A stretch of 64,000 nucleotides of DNA, taken from CAIYRG01 sp964494505. Lineage in GTDB: Bacteria > Pseudomonadota > Alphaproteobacteria > Micropepsales > Micropepsaceae. A program made the position numbers and the translations under genes. Within the stretch, counting starts at the first letter, position 1; the number at the start of each line of letters is the position of its first letter. Where the stretch lies: the NCBI GenBank assembly GCA_964494505.1, contig CAZBRO010000019.1, positions 1-64,000 of the forward strand. Direction: 5' to 3'. The notes below the pieces were generated by a model. The model was not told the DNA's origin. It saw only the letters and a program-made list of their open reading frames with translations, and did not search any database. Of this stretch, positions 1 through 8,811 are shown piece by piece.

Positions 1-1943
1 TCCTGGATCAGGTCGAGGAATTGCAGGCCGCGATTGGTGTATTTCTTGGCGATGGAGATCACCAGCCGCAGGTTCGCCTCGATCATCTCCTTCTTGGCTT
101 GCCGCGACTCGCGCTCGCCCTTCTGGACCGTCTGAACGATGCGCCGGAAATCCGAGATGGATTGGCGCGTCTCCTGCGCCAGCGTCTGGATCTGGTCGCG
201 CAGCTCCTTGATCTTGTCGCGTTCCTCGTGCGCGAAATCCCTCCAGCCGGAGCCGGTCAGGCGCCCGACGCGGCGCACCCAATTGGGGTCGAGCTCGTTG
301 CCGAAATATTGCTTGAGGAAGTCCGTGCGGTCGACGCCTTGCGCCTCGGCAAGCCGGAGCAAGCGGCCCTCCAGCGAGACCAGACGGCGGTTGATACCGT
401 ACATCTGATCGACAAGGGCCTCGATGCGGTTGTTGTTGAGGCGCAGCGATTTGACGAGATCGACGGTTTCGTTGCGCAGCTTCTGGAAGCGGCGCTCCTG
501 CCCGGTCGAGAATTCCTCCGCGCCAAGGGCGGCTTCGACCTGGGCGTCCTGGAGTTTGCCGAGTTTCTTATACAGGGCTGCGATCTGGTCGAGCGTCGCC
601 AGCACCTGGGGCTTCAGGGCCGCTTCCATGGCCGAGAGCGAAAGATTGCTCTCGTCGTCGAAATCCTCATCGCCCTGGCCGGGCTGGTCGCCGCCTTCGC
701 CGCCGGTCCCGCCTTCGCCGCCTTCCTCGCCATCGGACGTCCTTGCCGGCGGGGCCTTTACGGCAGTTGCCGCGGGAGCGGGGGCCGGGGCTGCAGGCCG
801 CGGCGGCATCGGGGATGGGGACGGCGGAACCGGGGGGGCCACGCCGGGGGGCGCACCCGCGGCACCGGGGACCGGGACGCCGGGAACCGCGCCCGGGGCC
901 AATGCTTGCGCAATGCCCTGGCCGAGAGCGCCTTCCGCTCCCGGAACGCCGCCATACATGGCTTCGAGATCGATGATGTCGCGGAGAAGAGCCTTTCCCT
1001 CCATCAGTTCGTCGCGCCAGACGGTTAGCGCTTCGAACGTCAACGGCCCCTCGCACAACGCCCCGATCATCAGTTCGCGGCCGGCCTCGATGCGCTTGGC
1101 GATGGCGATTTCGCCCTCGCGGGAGAGGAGCTCCACCGAGCCCATCTCGCGCAGATACATCCGGACCGGATCGTCGGTGCGGTCATAGGTCTCCTCGGCC
1201 TTTTCCGGCACCTCGGCGACGGCGCGGCCGGCCTGGACAGCGGGAAGCTGACCTTCGCCCTCGGCCTCTTCCTGTTCTTCGCTTTCGATGACGTTGATGC
1301 CCATCTCGCTGAGCATCGCCATGGTGTCCTCGATCTGCTCGGAGGAGACCTTGTCGGAGGGAAGCACCCGGTTCAGCTCGTCATAGGTGACGTAGCCCCG
1401 CTGCTTGGCGCGCGTGACCATCTTGCGGACCGCCGCGTCCGACATGTCGAGCAGCGGCGCGTCGGGATCGCCCTTGTCGGGGGTGCCCGTTGCAGGCTGA
1501 CCATCCGGCGTGGTGGCACCGTTCTTCTTGGCGACCGCTTTCGGGTCGAGCTTGAGCGCCGCCTTGGCCTTCAATTCGGCGGCCATCACGGCGGGCGATT
1601 TGGGCTCAGGCTTTGCGGTCTTGGTTTCGGCCGTTTTGGTTTCGGCGGGCTTTGTTTCCGCGGCTTTTGGAGCGGCGGCTTTTGTCTGCTCTTTCAACGG
1701 TTCCTTGCCGGCGGGTTTGGCGCCTGGTTTGACGGCGAATTTGGGTTCGAGGCTGGCCGATTTGGGCAGCGGCTTCTTCAAGTCCGGCTTCTTCGCCTCT
1801 ACCTTGGACTTGGACGGCATCGGCTTGACCGCGGCGGCGCGCGCGGGCGCGGGCTTGGCTTTGGCGGCTGGCTTGGTCGGCTCGGGCCTCGTTTTGATGG
1901 GCTTCGATACCGCTTTCACTTTTGAAGGGGTTTTCTTGCTCAC
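1..1943 (-). CDS. rpoD: RNA polymerase primary sigma factor RpoD (sigma-70), C-terminus outside window
   Basis: Housekeeping sigma factor that directs RNA polymerase to -35/-10 promoters. Translating the minus strand gives one open frame to the window edge, 647 codons, ending in the region 2 motif KKYTNRGLQFLDLIQ; regions 3 and 4 lie outside. Sigma region 1.1 starts near codon 164 (MSDAAVRKMVTRAKQRGY). It is preceded by a long Lys/Ala/Pro-rich N-terminal tail. A Pro/Ala/Gly-rich low-complexity insert of roughly 80 residues sits at about codons 340-420, in the non-conserved region before region 2. Start GTG at 1943 overlaps the dnaG stop by four bases (GTGA), so translation is probably coupled to dnaG. 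Identity is certain; the long tail could in part reflect a downstream true start. Confidence 0.95.
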   Translation of the reverse strand, partial: MSKKTPSKVKAVSKPIKTRPEPTKPAAKAKPAPARAAAVKPMPSKSKVEAKKPDLKKPLPKSASLEPKFAVKPGAKPAGKEPLKEQTKAAAPKAAETKPAETKTAETKTAKPEPKSPAVMAAELKAKAALKLDPKAVAKKNGATTPDGQPATGTPDKGDPDAPLLDMSDAAVRKMVTRAKQRGYVTYDELNRVLPSDKVSSEQIEDTMAMLSEMGINVIESEEQEEAEGEGQLPAVQAGRAVAEVPEKAEETYDRTDDPVRMYLREMGSVELLSREGEIAIAKRIEAGRELMIGALCEGPLTFEALTVWRDELMEGKALLRDIIDLEAMYGGVPGAEGALGQGIAQALAPGAVPGVPVPGAAGAPPGVAPPVPPSPSPMPPRPAAPAPAPAATAVKAPPARTSDGEEGGEGGTGGEGGDQPGQGDEDFDDESNLSLSAMEAALKPQVLATLDQIAALYKKLGKLQDAQVEAALGAEEFSTGQERRFQKLRNETVDLVKSLRLNNNRIEALVDQMYGINRRLVSLEGRLLRLAEAQGVDRTDFLKQYFGNELDPNWVRRVGRLTGSGWRDFAHEERDKIKELRDQIQTLAQETRQSISDFRRIVQTVQKGERESRQAKKEMIEANLRLVISIAKKYTNRGLQFLDLIQ

Positions 1944-3850
1944 TTCAATTCCCGTTTTCCGCCGGTTTCGACGTGCGCTCTGATCTCTCCGTTCAGGCGC
2001 TGCAATTCATCCCAATCTACTTCCGCGCCGCCGTCCAGGTATCTTTGCAGTGCCTGGTCGCGGCGGGCCTTCAAATCGCTTGTCCCAGATGAATCGGGAT
2101 CGGCCAACTGAGCGCGCGCCTTAAGCCAAAGCGCCTCCCGGGCCTCCTCATCCACATGACCCTTCAGGTCGGACACGAGGACGGAATGCGTCTGAAGCCG
2201 CTCAGCGAGCACACCCAACCCCTGGCGAACGAGGTGGTTCTCCACGGCCGCTTTGTCAAGCCTTTTACCCGAAGATGCGACGTTTAAGAGTTCGCGTCTG
2301 ATCCTGTCAAGTTGCGGATCGTCGATGGCGAGCCACGCCAGCGCTTCGGAATAGCGCTCGATCAAATGCGGCGTCGAAATCAGGAGCCCGAGCAGATGCT
2401 GTTCTTTCCGGTGCTTGGCGCCGGAAAGGGCGTTGACCACGATGAGGCTTTGCTTGACGGCGGCCGAGACATTGTCCTGGGCGGCCGGAGGGAACGCATT
2501 CGTCCTGTCGCCGAAGCTCCCACGGCGCTTTGGCCCTCCCTCGCGGGAAGGGCGCGAGCGGGGGCCCGCCGCCTTGCGCTGCTTGAAGGTCTTGAAGATG
2601 CGGTCATTGAAATCGCGGCGGTAATAATCGGCGATCTTGGGGTCGTGGATCGTTTTGACCAGCCGGTCGAGGGCGGCTTCCAGTCCGGCGCGGCGTTCGG
2701 GCGTGGAAAAGTCGCGGCCCTCGATTTCGCCGGTCCACAGCGTATCGGCGAGGGTCCGGGCTTTCTCCAGCGCCACCTGCATCGGCTTCACGCCCTGTCC
2801 GCGGATCAGCGAATCCGGGTCCTCGCCCTTGGGCAGGAACACGAAGGAGAGCGACTGGCCGGGCACCAGATGGGGAAGGGCCAAAAGGCTCGCGCGCTTG
2901 GCGGCCCGCACGCCCGCTTCGTCGCCGTCGAAGCAGAGGACGGGTTCGGGCGCCACCCGCCATAGAAGCTGAAGCTGGTCCTCGGTCAGCGCCGTGCCGA
3001 GGGGGGCCACCGCTCCGGCGAAGCCCGCCTCCACCAGCGCGATCACGTCCATATAGCCTTCGGCGACGATGAGAGGGGCGCCCTTCAACGCCGCCTCGCG
3101 CGCAGGTTTGAAATTGTAAAGCAGATGGCCCTTCGAAAAGAGCGGCGTCTCGCCGGTGTTGATGTATTTGGGCTTGGCATCGGGCGCGAGGCCCCGCCCG
3201 CCAAAGGCGACGATGCGCCCCTTCACGTCGGCGATGGGGAACATCACGCGGTTATAGAAGAAATCGCGAGGGGGGCGGCCATCCTCGCCGGCACGCGCAA
3301 GCCCGGCCTCGATCATGTCGTCGAGCGCGATGTCCTTGGCGGCCAGATGATGGATCAGCGCGTTGGTCGTGTCGGCGGCGAAACCCAGGCGCCACCGCTT
3401 CCACGCCTCGGGCGAGAGGCCACGGCCCTTGAGATAGTCCCGCGCCGCTTCGCCTGCGCGCCCGCGGTGCAGTTGGTCCTCGAAGAATAGGGCGGCGGCT
3501 TCGATGATCTCGTAGAGCGATTTCTTGCGGGTCTCGCGGGCTTCGTCTTCGGCCGACCAGGCGGGAAGCTCCACGCCCGCCTCACCCGCGAGTTTCTCCA
3601 CCGCTTCCCGGAACGAGAGCCCTTCGGTTTCGGTCAGCCATTTGAAGGCGTCCCCGCCCGCGCCGCAGCCGAAGCAATGATAATGGCGGCGCTCGTTCTC
3701 GACCTTGAAGGAGGGCGATTTCTCCTTGTGGAAGGGGCAGAGGCCCCACATGACGCGGCCCCTGCGGGCGAGCTTGACGCGCCGGCCCACCAGCTGGACG
3801 AGGTCCGTCCGCCTCAGGATTTCTTCGAGCAGCCCTTCGCCGTAGCGCAT
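1940..3850 (-). CDS. dnaG: DNA primase DnaG
   Basis: Synthesises RNA primers at the replication fork. The protein is 636 residues, normal for the family. The N-terminal CHC2 zinc finger is visible as C38-x2-H41-x17-C59-x2-C62. The TOPRIM catalytic core carries EGYMDV near residue 265 followed by FDGDEAG, the acidic metal-binding residues. The C-terminal third is the less conserved helicase-interacting region. It is the second last of a minus-strand run (YqeY, zinc-ribbon protein, GNAT, dnaG, rpoD), with a 180-base gap and a palindromic repeat upstream. The stop overlaps the rpoD start. Confidence 0.97.
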   Translation of the reverse strand: MRYGEGLLEEILRRTDLVQLVGRRVKLARRGRVMWGLCPFHKEKSPSFKVENERRHYHCFGCGAGGDAFKWLTETEGLSFREAVEKLAGEAGVELPAWSAEDEARETRKKSLYEIIEAAALFFEDQLHRGRAGEAARDYLKGRGLSPEAWKRWRLGFAADTTNALIHHLAAKDIALDDMIEAGLARAGEDGRPPRDFFYNRVMFPIADVKGRIVAFGGRGLAPDAKPKYINTGETPLFSKGHLLYNFKPAREAALKGAPLIVAEGYMDVIALVEAGFAGAVAPLGTALTEDQLQLLWRVAPEPVLCFDGDEAGVRAAKRASLLALPHLVPGQSLSFVFLPKGEDPDSLIRGQGVKPMQVALEKARTLADTLWTGEIEGRDFSTPERRAGLEAALDRLVKTIHDPKIADYYRRDFNDRIFKTFKQRKAAGPRSRPSREGGPKRRGSFGDRTNAFPPAAQDNVSAAVKQSLIVVNALSGAKHRKEQHLLGLLISTPHLIERYSEALAWLAIDDPQLDRIRRELLNVASSGKRLDKAAVENHLVRQGLGVLAERLQTHSVLVSDLKGHVDEEAREALWLKARAQLADPDSSGTSDLKARRDQALQRYLDGGAEVDWDELQRLNGEIRAHVETGGKRELK

Positions 3851-3861
3851 GATCGAATCCT

Positions 3862-3972
3862 ACCCTCCCCTTGAGGGAGGGTCGATTCCGCGAAGCGGAA
3901 TCGGGGAGGGGACATGCACGGGTACCCCCCTTCCGGCGCTTTGCGCCACCTTCCCCCACAAGGGGGGGAAGG
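3862..3972. repeat. Interspersed palindromic element, type B1
   Basis: About 110 bases of nested inverted repeats made of CCCTCCCC/GGGAGGG arms, a GATTCCGC/GCGGAATC hairpin and a GGCGC/GCGCC hairpin. It fills the gap between the GNAT gene and dnaG. The block 3862-3885 matches 34863-34886 at 23 of 24 positions and CGGGGAGGGGAC (3902-3913) recurs exactly at 34915-34926. This shows it is a dispersed element and not a unique leader. Confidence 0.75.
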
Positions 3973-4031
3973 AAAACAATGCGCGTTTGGGCGCGCTGGC
4001 GCACCACAATCCAAGCGTTGCCAACAGGTCT

Positions 4032-4568
4032 TTACGGCGTCGAAAGGTGCTTCACGAGGTACACGCCCATTTCCTCCGCCGTTTCGGCGCCGCTGTAGAG
4101 CGTCGTGTCCACGCCGCCGAGCGCAAATCCCCGTCTTTCATACCAAGCGATGCCGGGCACATTCAGGTTCGAGGTTTCCAGGAACACGCATAAGGCCTGC
4201 TGCCGTTCGGCGCGCTGAAACACAGTTTCGAGCAACCGCGCGCCCAGCCCTCGGCCCCGATAGAGCGGATCGACATAGAGGTGCCACAGCACGACCCGCC
4301 GGTTCCAGAACTGGTAGCCCGACGCTACGAAACCGATGATGCGCTCACCATCCGTCGCCACATGGGCCTCGTCCCATTGCCGCCAATCCCGGCCGAGATC
4401 GTAGACCACGAAGCGCTTCACCCGCGGCGGGATCGGCGTCTCGATCAGCCGGATGGCGCGCGGTCCCGTCTCGATCTTGAAGATCGCTTCGGTCGTGAAT
4501 GCGGTGTCGATGGCGGCAATGCCCGGCTCGTCGCCGGGCAACCGCGCCGCGCGGATGCCAACGGCCAT
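4032..4568 (-). CDS. GNAT family N-acetyltransferase
   Basis: 178-residue acyltransferase that would move an acetyl group from acetyl-CoA to an unknown amine. The acetyl-CoA motif A is clear (LYVDPLYRGRGLGARLL, R-x-G-x-G) around residues 110-127, followed by the usual NVPGIAWYERRGF motif B. No signal peptide or fused domain. It sits 28 bases after the zinc-ribbon membrane protein gene in the same orientation and upstream of dnaG. Substrate cannot be told from sequence. Confidence 0.85.
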   Translation of the reverse strand: MAVGIRAARLPGDEPGIAAIDTAFTTEAIFKIETGPRAIRLIETPIPPRVKRFVVYDLGRDWRQWDEAHVATDGERIIGFVASGYQFWNRRVVLWHLYVDPLYRGRGLGARLLETVFQRAERQQALCVFLETSNLNVPGIAWYERRGFALGGVDTTLYSGAETAEEMGVYLVKHLSTP

Positions 4569-4596
4569 TACAGTGAAAAGGCCAAACGAGCGCCGC

Positions 4597-4956
4597 TCAT
4601 TTCGGCAACGGTGCTTCGTGGAGCGCGGTCAAATCGTGGCCGCATTTCTGGCAAAAGCGCGGCCGGCTTATCAGGTCTCTGCTCGTCTGCATGCTTCCGC
4701 AAGTTTCGCAAAAGCGCGTGTTGCGCAAATTCAGGAACACGATCAGCACGACAAACGGATAGAAGAACCAGGGCAGACGACCCCGAAGCAGCAGACTGCT
4801 GAACAGAACGAACAGAATCGCGCTTCCAATCGTGAAGGGCGCCCACAGCTTCCGCTTCAGACCGACCGGCGCATGTCCGCGAAAAATCAACAAACCCAGC
4901 ACGAACAATATCGCCCAGCTGATTGCGAAAATCGTCGAGACCATATTGCTGCCCAT
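4597..4956 (-). CDS. Small membrane protein with C-terminal zinc ribbon
   Basis: 119 residues. Residues 1-25, about 38-58 and about 62-78 are hydrophobic and look like three membrane segments. The C-terminal tail carries two CxxC pairs (CETCG and CQKCG) separated by about 16 residues, a rubredoxin-like zinc ribbon. The gene is 12 bases downstream of the GatB/YqeY gene and 28 bases before the GNAT gene, so it is probably in one transcript with both. I do not recognise a named family; function unknown. Confidence 0.7.
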   Translation of the reverse strand: MGSNMVSTIFAISWAILFVLGLLIFRGHAPVGLKRKLWAPFTIGSAILFVLFSSLLLRGRLPWFFYPFVVLIVFLNLRNTRFCETCGSMQTSRDLISRPRFCQKCGHDLTALHEAPLPK

Positions 4957-4968
4957 CGCCGGGTTTTC

Positions 4969-5424
4969 CTATTTGGGAGCGGAAAGCTGTTGTTTCACCA
5001 TGCCGCTCGCCTTGCCGAAATCCATCTGGCCCGCGTGACGCTCCTTCAGCGCCGCCATCACCTTGCCCATGTCTTTGATGGAGGCCGCACCCGTGGCTGC
5101 GATCGCGTCCTTCACGGCGGCTTGCGATTCCTCCTCCGACATCTGGCGCGGCATGAATTCGCGGATGACGACAATTTCCTCGCGCTCGCCCGCGGCCAAT
5201 TCCGGCCTTCCGCCCTGATCGTAGGCGAGAGCGGAATCCTCGCGCTGCTTGATCATGCGCGCGAGCACAGTCAGGATTTCCTCATCCGACAGGTTCTCGT
5301 TTTTCGAGGCGATGCCCTGCTTCTGCACCTCGGCCATCATCAAACGCACGGCGCCCAGCCGTTTCACCTCTTTCGCCTTCATCGCGGCCTTCATCGCTTC
5401 GGAGAAACGGTCGCGTAGACCCAT
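4969..5424 (-). CDS. GatB/YqeY domain-containing protein
   Basis: 151-residue YqeY family protein, related to the tRNA-binding tail domain of the GatB amidotransferase subunit. It is entirely helical with the family's KNENLSDEEILTVLARMIKQ segment and the terminal region ending in the KDMGKVMAALKERHAG motif. I chose ATG 5424 because AAAGGA lies eight bases upstream; an earlier in-frame ATG at 5433 overlaps that ribosome binding site. It heads the minus-strand run toward dnaG-rpoD and is divergent from carA, a placement common in alphaproteobacteria. Confidence 0.88.
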   Translation of the reverse strand: MGLRDRFSEAMKAAMKAKEVKRLGAVRLMMAEVQKQGIASKNENLSDEEILTVLARMIKQREDSALAYDQGGRPELAAGEREEIVVIREFMPRQMSEEESQAAVKDAIAATGAASIKDMGKVMAALKERHAGQMDFGKASGMVKQQLSAPK

Positions 5425-5530
5425 GAGTCGCATCCTTTGCCGGTTCGGCCCGAGACTAGGGCAAAGAGCGAAATGCGGCAAACGCAATAAGGCACTGATT
5501 TTGCTGAATATTTGACATGAACGGCGACGC

Positions 5531-5559
5531 TTGACGGGTTCTTGGCGCCTCCCTATGGT
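5531..5559 (+). promoter_or_regulatory. Probable sigma-70 promoter of carA
   Basis: TTGACG at 5531-5536 and TATGGT at 5554-5559 with a 17-base spacer. A start near 5566 would leave a leader of about 20 bases before the carA ATG. Seen by eye only. Confidence 0.45.
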
Positions 5560-5585
5560 GCCCCCGCATCCGACAGGTTTGGCCG

Positions 5586-6776
5586 ATGACAGACGGCATC
5601 CGCGCTAGCGCTCCACCATCCGGAGCGGCGCTTTTTGCTGCGCCGAAAACGGGCGTGCTCGTACTCGCAGACGGCACGGTGTTCGAGGGCCATGCCTTCG
5701 GCGCAGCTACAGCCGCCGTGGGCGAGGTCTGCTTCAACACCGCGATGACAGGGTATCAGGAGATTCTGGCGGACCCGTCCTATGCCGGGCAGATCGTGGC
5801 CTTCACCTTCCCTCATATCGGGATCGTCGGCGCGAACGAGGAGGACATCGAATCCATCACGCCGTCCGTCCGCGGCGTCGTGGTGCGGGCGCATGCCGAG
5901 AACCCGTCGAATTACCGGGCCTCCGCCACGCTCGACCGCTGGCTGAAGCGGCACAACATTCCGGGAATTTCGGGTATCGATACGCGGAAATTGACCGCGC
6001 GCATCCGCGAAACCGGCATGCCGCATGGTGTTGTCGCCCATGACGCGGGAGGCCGCTTCGATGTGGCGGCGCTGAGGGCGCGGGCGCGCGCCTTTCCGGG
6101 GCTCGTCGGTCTCGACCTCGCCAAGGAGGTCACCTGCCGGCAGATGTTCACCTGGGACGAAACGCCGTGGCGCTGGAACGAGGGCTACGGGAAGCAGACG
6201 GCGCCGGCATGGCGCGCGGTGGTGGTCGATTACGGGGTGAAGCGGAACATCCTGAGGCTGCTGGCGGGATCGGGCGCGGAGATCGTGGTGTTGCCCGCCC
6301 AATCAAGCGCGGACGACGTGATGCGGCACCGGCCGCAGGGCGTGCTGCTCTCCAACGGGCCCGGCGATCCGGCGGCCACCGGCGAATACGCCATTCCGAT
6401 GATCCGTGGACTGATCGATTCCGGTCTGCCGGTGTTCGGGATTTGCCTGGGCCATCAGATGCTGGGTCTGGCGCTCGGTGGGCGCACGCGCAAGATGGCG
6501 CAAGGCCACCACGGCGCCAACCATCCGGTGAAGGATCTGGAGACCGGCAAGGTCGAGATCGTGTCGATGAATCACGGCTTCACGGTGGACCGCGAGTCCT
6601 TGCCGCGCGGCGTGAAAGAAACCCATGTTTCACTGTTCGACGGGACGAATTGCGGCATCAGGGTGGAGGGAAGCCCGATCTTCTCGGTGCAGTACCATCC
6701 GGAAGCATCGCCTGGTCCGATGGATTCGCATTACCTCTTCGACCGGTTCGCCGACGCTGCGAAGAAGGGCGCGTGA
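5586..6776 (+). CDS. carA: Carbamoyl-phosphate synthase small subunit
   Basis: Glutaminase subunit that hydrolyses glutamine and passes ammonia to CarB for pyrimidine and arginine synthesis. 396 residues, typical length. The N-terminal CPSase small domain runs from about 20 to 160 (FNTAMTGYQEILADPSYAGQ). The class I glutamine amidotransferase domain carries nucleophile Cys287 in GICLGHQM and the His/Glu pair in QYHPEASPGPMDSHY. carB is not adjacent; a TerB-like gene follows. Divergent from the YqeY gene. Confidence 0.97.
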   Translation: MTDGIRASAPPSGAALFAAPKTGVLVLADGTVFEGHAFGAATAAVGEVCFNTAMTGYQEILADPSYAGQIVAFTFPHIGIVGANEEDIESITPSVRGVVVRAHAENPSNYRASATLDRWLKRHNIPGISGIDTRKLTARIRETGMPHGVVAHDAGGRFDVAALRARARAFPGLVGLDLAKEVTCRQMFTWDETPWRWNEGYGKQTAPAWRAVVVDYGVKRNILRLLAGSGAEIVVLPAQSSADDVMRHRPQGVLLSNGPGDPAATGEYAIPMIRGLIDSGLPVFGICLGHQMLGLALGGRTRKMAQGHHGANHPVKDLETGKVEIVSMNHGFTVDRESLPRGVKETHVSLFDGTNCGIRVEGSPIFSVQYHPEASPGPMDSHYLFDRFADAAKKGA

Positions 6777-6799
6777 ATCCTCTCATGCTTCGACAGGCT

Positions 6800-6822
6800 G
6801 AGGAGATTTGTTAAATCTCCTC
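6800..6822 (+). terminator. Perfect 10-bp hairpin after carA
   Basis: GAGGAGATTT (6800-6809), loop GTT, then its exact complement to 6822. It lies 24 bases after the carA stop. No T-run follows, so intrinsic termination is uncertain; it could instead be an mRNA 3'-end stabiliser. Confidence 0.45.
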
Positions 6823-6921
6823 GGCAACAGAGCGCGAATCGCGTTCTTCGTCCCACAGCGACATTGAACTGTCATCGAACCTGCATAATTTGATTCATCA
6901 CCTCTCTTGGCGGGCATTTCC

Positions 6922-7383
6922 ATGACTTTAGGCGTTCTCGTCGGCCGCTTTGCTGCGTTCATGAACGACCAGCCGGCGCCTCCCGAAACGGCATACCCCG
7001 AGCGGCCCTTTCCGAGCGAACTCAAGCGCGTCCGCGAAGCGTCGGGTCACCATATCGTGCCCCTGATGCTGCTGTCGCGCTGCGACGGTCAGTCCGTGCC
7101 GGAGGAACAGGAAGTGATCCTGCTTCATTGCGCTGCGCGGGCGAAGCTGTCGGGCTTGGAGCTCTCCTCGGCCGAACAGGCGGCGCTAAGTGATTATTTG
7201 CGTGAATTCCGCCCCACCCATGCGCAGCTGCGCCCGGCGCTCAAGCGCCTCGAGCATGATTCCAAGCATGACATCGTCGCCCTGGTTGCGGCAGCCCAAG
7301 AGGTGGTCGATGCCGACGGCGTCCGCCGCCCCCGAGAGATACAATTCCTCGAACAGCTGATGCGCGATCTCGCCGAGCTGTAG
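6922..7383 (+). CDS. TerB-like domain protein
   Basis: 153-residue soluble protein with a helical region (about 40-150) resembling the TerB-like fold: LLSRCDGQSVPEEQEVILLH followed by repeated acidic/helical segments and a second VVDADGVRRPREIQFLEQL motif with the same D-G...E spacing. TerB-like domains are linked to tellurite or stress response, but role is unknown here. ATG 6922 is preferred to the in-frame TTG at 6907. Gap of 145 bases from carA, own promoter likely. Confidence 0.6.
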   Translation: MTLGVLVGRFAAFMNDQPAPPETAYPERPFPSELKRVREASGHHIVPLMLLSRCDGQSVPEEQEVILLHCAARAKLSGLELSSAEQAALSDYLREFRPTHAQLRPALKRLEHDSKHDIVALVAAAQEVVDADGVRRPREIQFLEQLMRDLAEL

Positions 7384-7518
7384 CCGTCGCCCGGCGTGAT
7401 ATTCATTTGATACCAACCGATTGCGGGGACGCGGCGGGCGTTCCTGCATGGAGTCGCCGCCGGTTTCGCGGTAAGTATGATGTGGAATTGGATCACGACC
7501 AAAGCCTGGGAGGGCGCC

Positions 7519-8811
7519 ATGGCGAACACGCGGGACTTGAGCGAACAATTGGGCGAACCGGTGGCCGGAAACGGGCTGCTCCATCGGCGCTTCTTCCTGC
7601 AATCGGGTGCGGCGATTGCAAGCGCCGCGGCTGCGACGGCAACCGCCGCGCGCGCCGAATCGATCAGCGCCATCTCGCCTCCGACCATGCTGAAGCCAGG
7701 TTCCGGTTTCACGGCCTATGGCGTGCCGTCTCATTGGCGCGACAACATCAAGCGCATCCTCGTCACCAACGCGCCGCCGGCCCGCGAAGTCACGGGCTCC
7801 TCGCGCACGCCGCTGCAAATGCTCGAAGGCATGATCACGCCTGCGGGACTGCATTATGTGCGCATCCACAATGGCGTGCCCGACATCGACCCCGACAAGC
7901 ATGAGCTCGCCATCTACGGCATGGTGAAGCAGCCGCTGATCTTCAACGTCAATTCCCTGATGCGCTATCCGATGAATTCGGAGATTCGCTTCATGGAGTG
8001 CGCCGGCAATTCGGGCGCGTCGAACGCGCCGATGCCGCCGCAACAGACCGCGGGCGATATCCACGGCCTGCTGTCGTGCTCGGAATGGACGGGCGTGAAG
8101 CTCTCCACGCTGCTCGACGAAGCAGGGCTCGATCCGAAGGCGACCTGGATTCTCGCGGAAGGTGCGGACGGCGCGGGGATGAGCCGCAGCGTGCCGGTGT
8201 GGAAAGCCATGGATGACGCGATGATTGCGCTCTACCAGAACGGCGAGCCGATACGGCCCGAACAGGGCTTCCCGATGCGCCTCCTGCTGCCCGGCTTCGA
8301 AGGCAACACCAATGTGAAATGGATCCGGCGGCTGAAGGTGATGGACACGCCGATGTACACGCGCGACGAGACCTCGCGCTACACCGAGCTGATGCCCGAC
8401 GGCAAGGCGCGCGAGTTCATGCTGCAGATGGAGCCGAAATCGGTGATCACGAAGCCGTCCTTCGGCATGAACATGCAGGGCCCCGGCTATTACGAAATCT
8501 CGGGCGTCGCGTGGTCGGGCTTGGGCCGCGTGAAGCAGGTCGATATTTCGGCCGACGGCGGCAAGAGCTGGACACAGGCGGCCCTTTCCGGACCCGTGCT
8601 GCCGAAAGCCGTGACCCGGTTCCGGCTCCCCTGGATGTGGAACGGCCAGCCGGTGACGCTGATGAGCCGCACCACCGACGAAAAGGGCACCGTGCAGAAG
8701 ACCCATGCCGATTGGGTCGCTCAATATGCGCCACGGCAGAATTTCCATTTCAGCGCCATTCAGAGCTGGGCGGTGGATGCGTCGGGCAAGGTGAGCAACA
8801 TCTATGTCTAA
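7519..8811 (+). CDS. Sulfite dehydrogenase, molybdopterin subunit (SoxC/SorA-like)
   Basis: Periplasmic sulfite-oxidase family enzyme. About 430 residues. A twin-arginine signal is visible (HRRFFLQSGAAIASAAAA), so the folded molybdenum cofactor protein is exported by Tat. The molybdenum-ligating cysteine is Cys161 in RFMECAGNSG. The oxidoreductase molybdopterin domain is followed by the Mo-co dimerisation domain (about 300-430). I chose ATG 7519 because GGGAGG lies five bases upstream. It overlaps the next gene, a c-type cytochrome, by eight bases, which fits electron transfer from sulfite (or sulfane sulfur) to cytochrome c. No soxXYZAB genes are nearby, so a stand-alone sulfite:cytochrome c oxidoreductase role is more likely than a full Sox pathway. 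Confidence 0.88.
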   Translation: MANTRDLSEQLGEPVAGNGLLHRRFFLQSGAAIASAAAATATAARAESISAISPPTMLKPGSGFTAYGVPSHWRDNIKRILVTNAPPAREVTGSSRTPLQMLEGMITPAGLHYVRIHNGVPDIDPDKHELAIYGMVKQPLIFNVNSLMRYPMNSEIRFMECAGNSGASNAPMPPQQTAGDIHGLLSCSEWTGVKLSTLLDEAGLDPKATWILAEGADGAGMSRSVPVWKAMDDAMIALYQNGEPIRPEQGFPMRLLLPGFEGNTNVKWIRRLKVMDTPMYTRDETSRYTELMPDGKAREFMLQMEPKSVITKPSFGMNMQGPGYYEISGVAWSGLGRVKQVDISADGGKSWTQAALSGPVLPKAVTRFRLPWMWNGQPVTLMSRTTDEKGTVQKTHADWVAQYAPRQNFHFSAIQSWAVDASGKVSNIYV

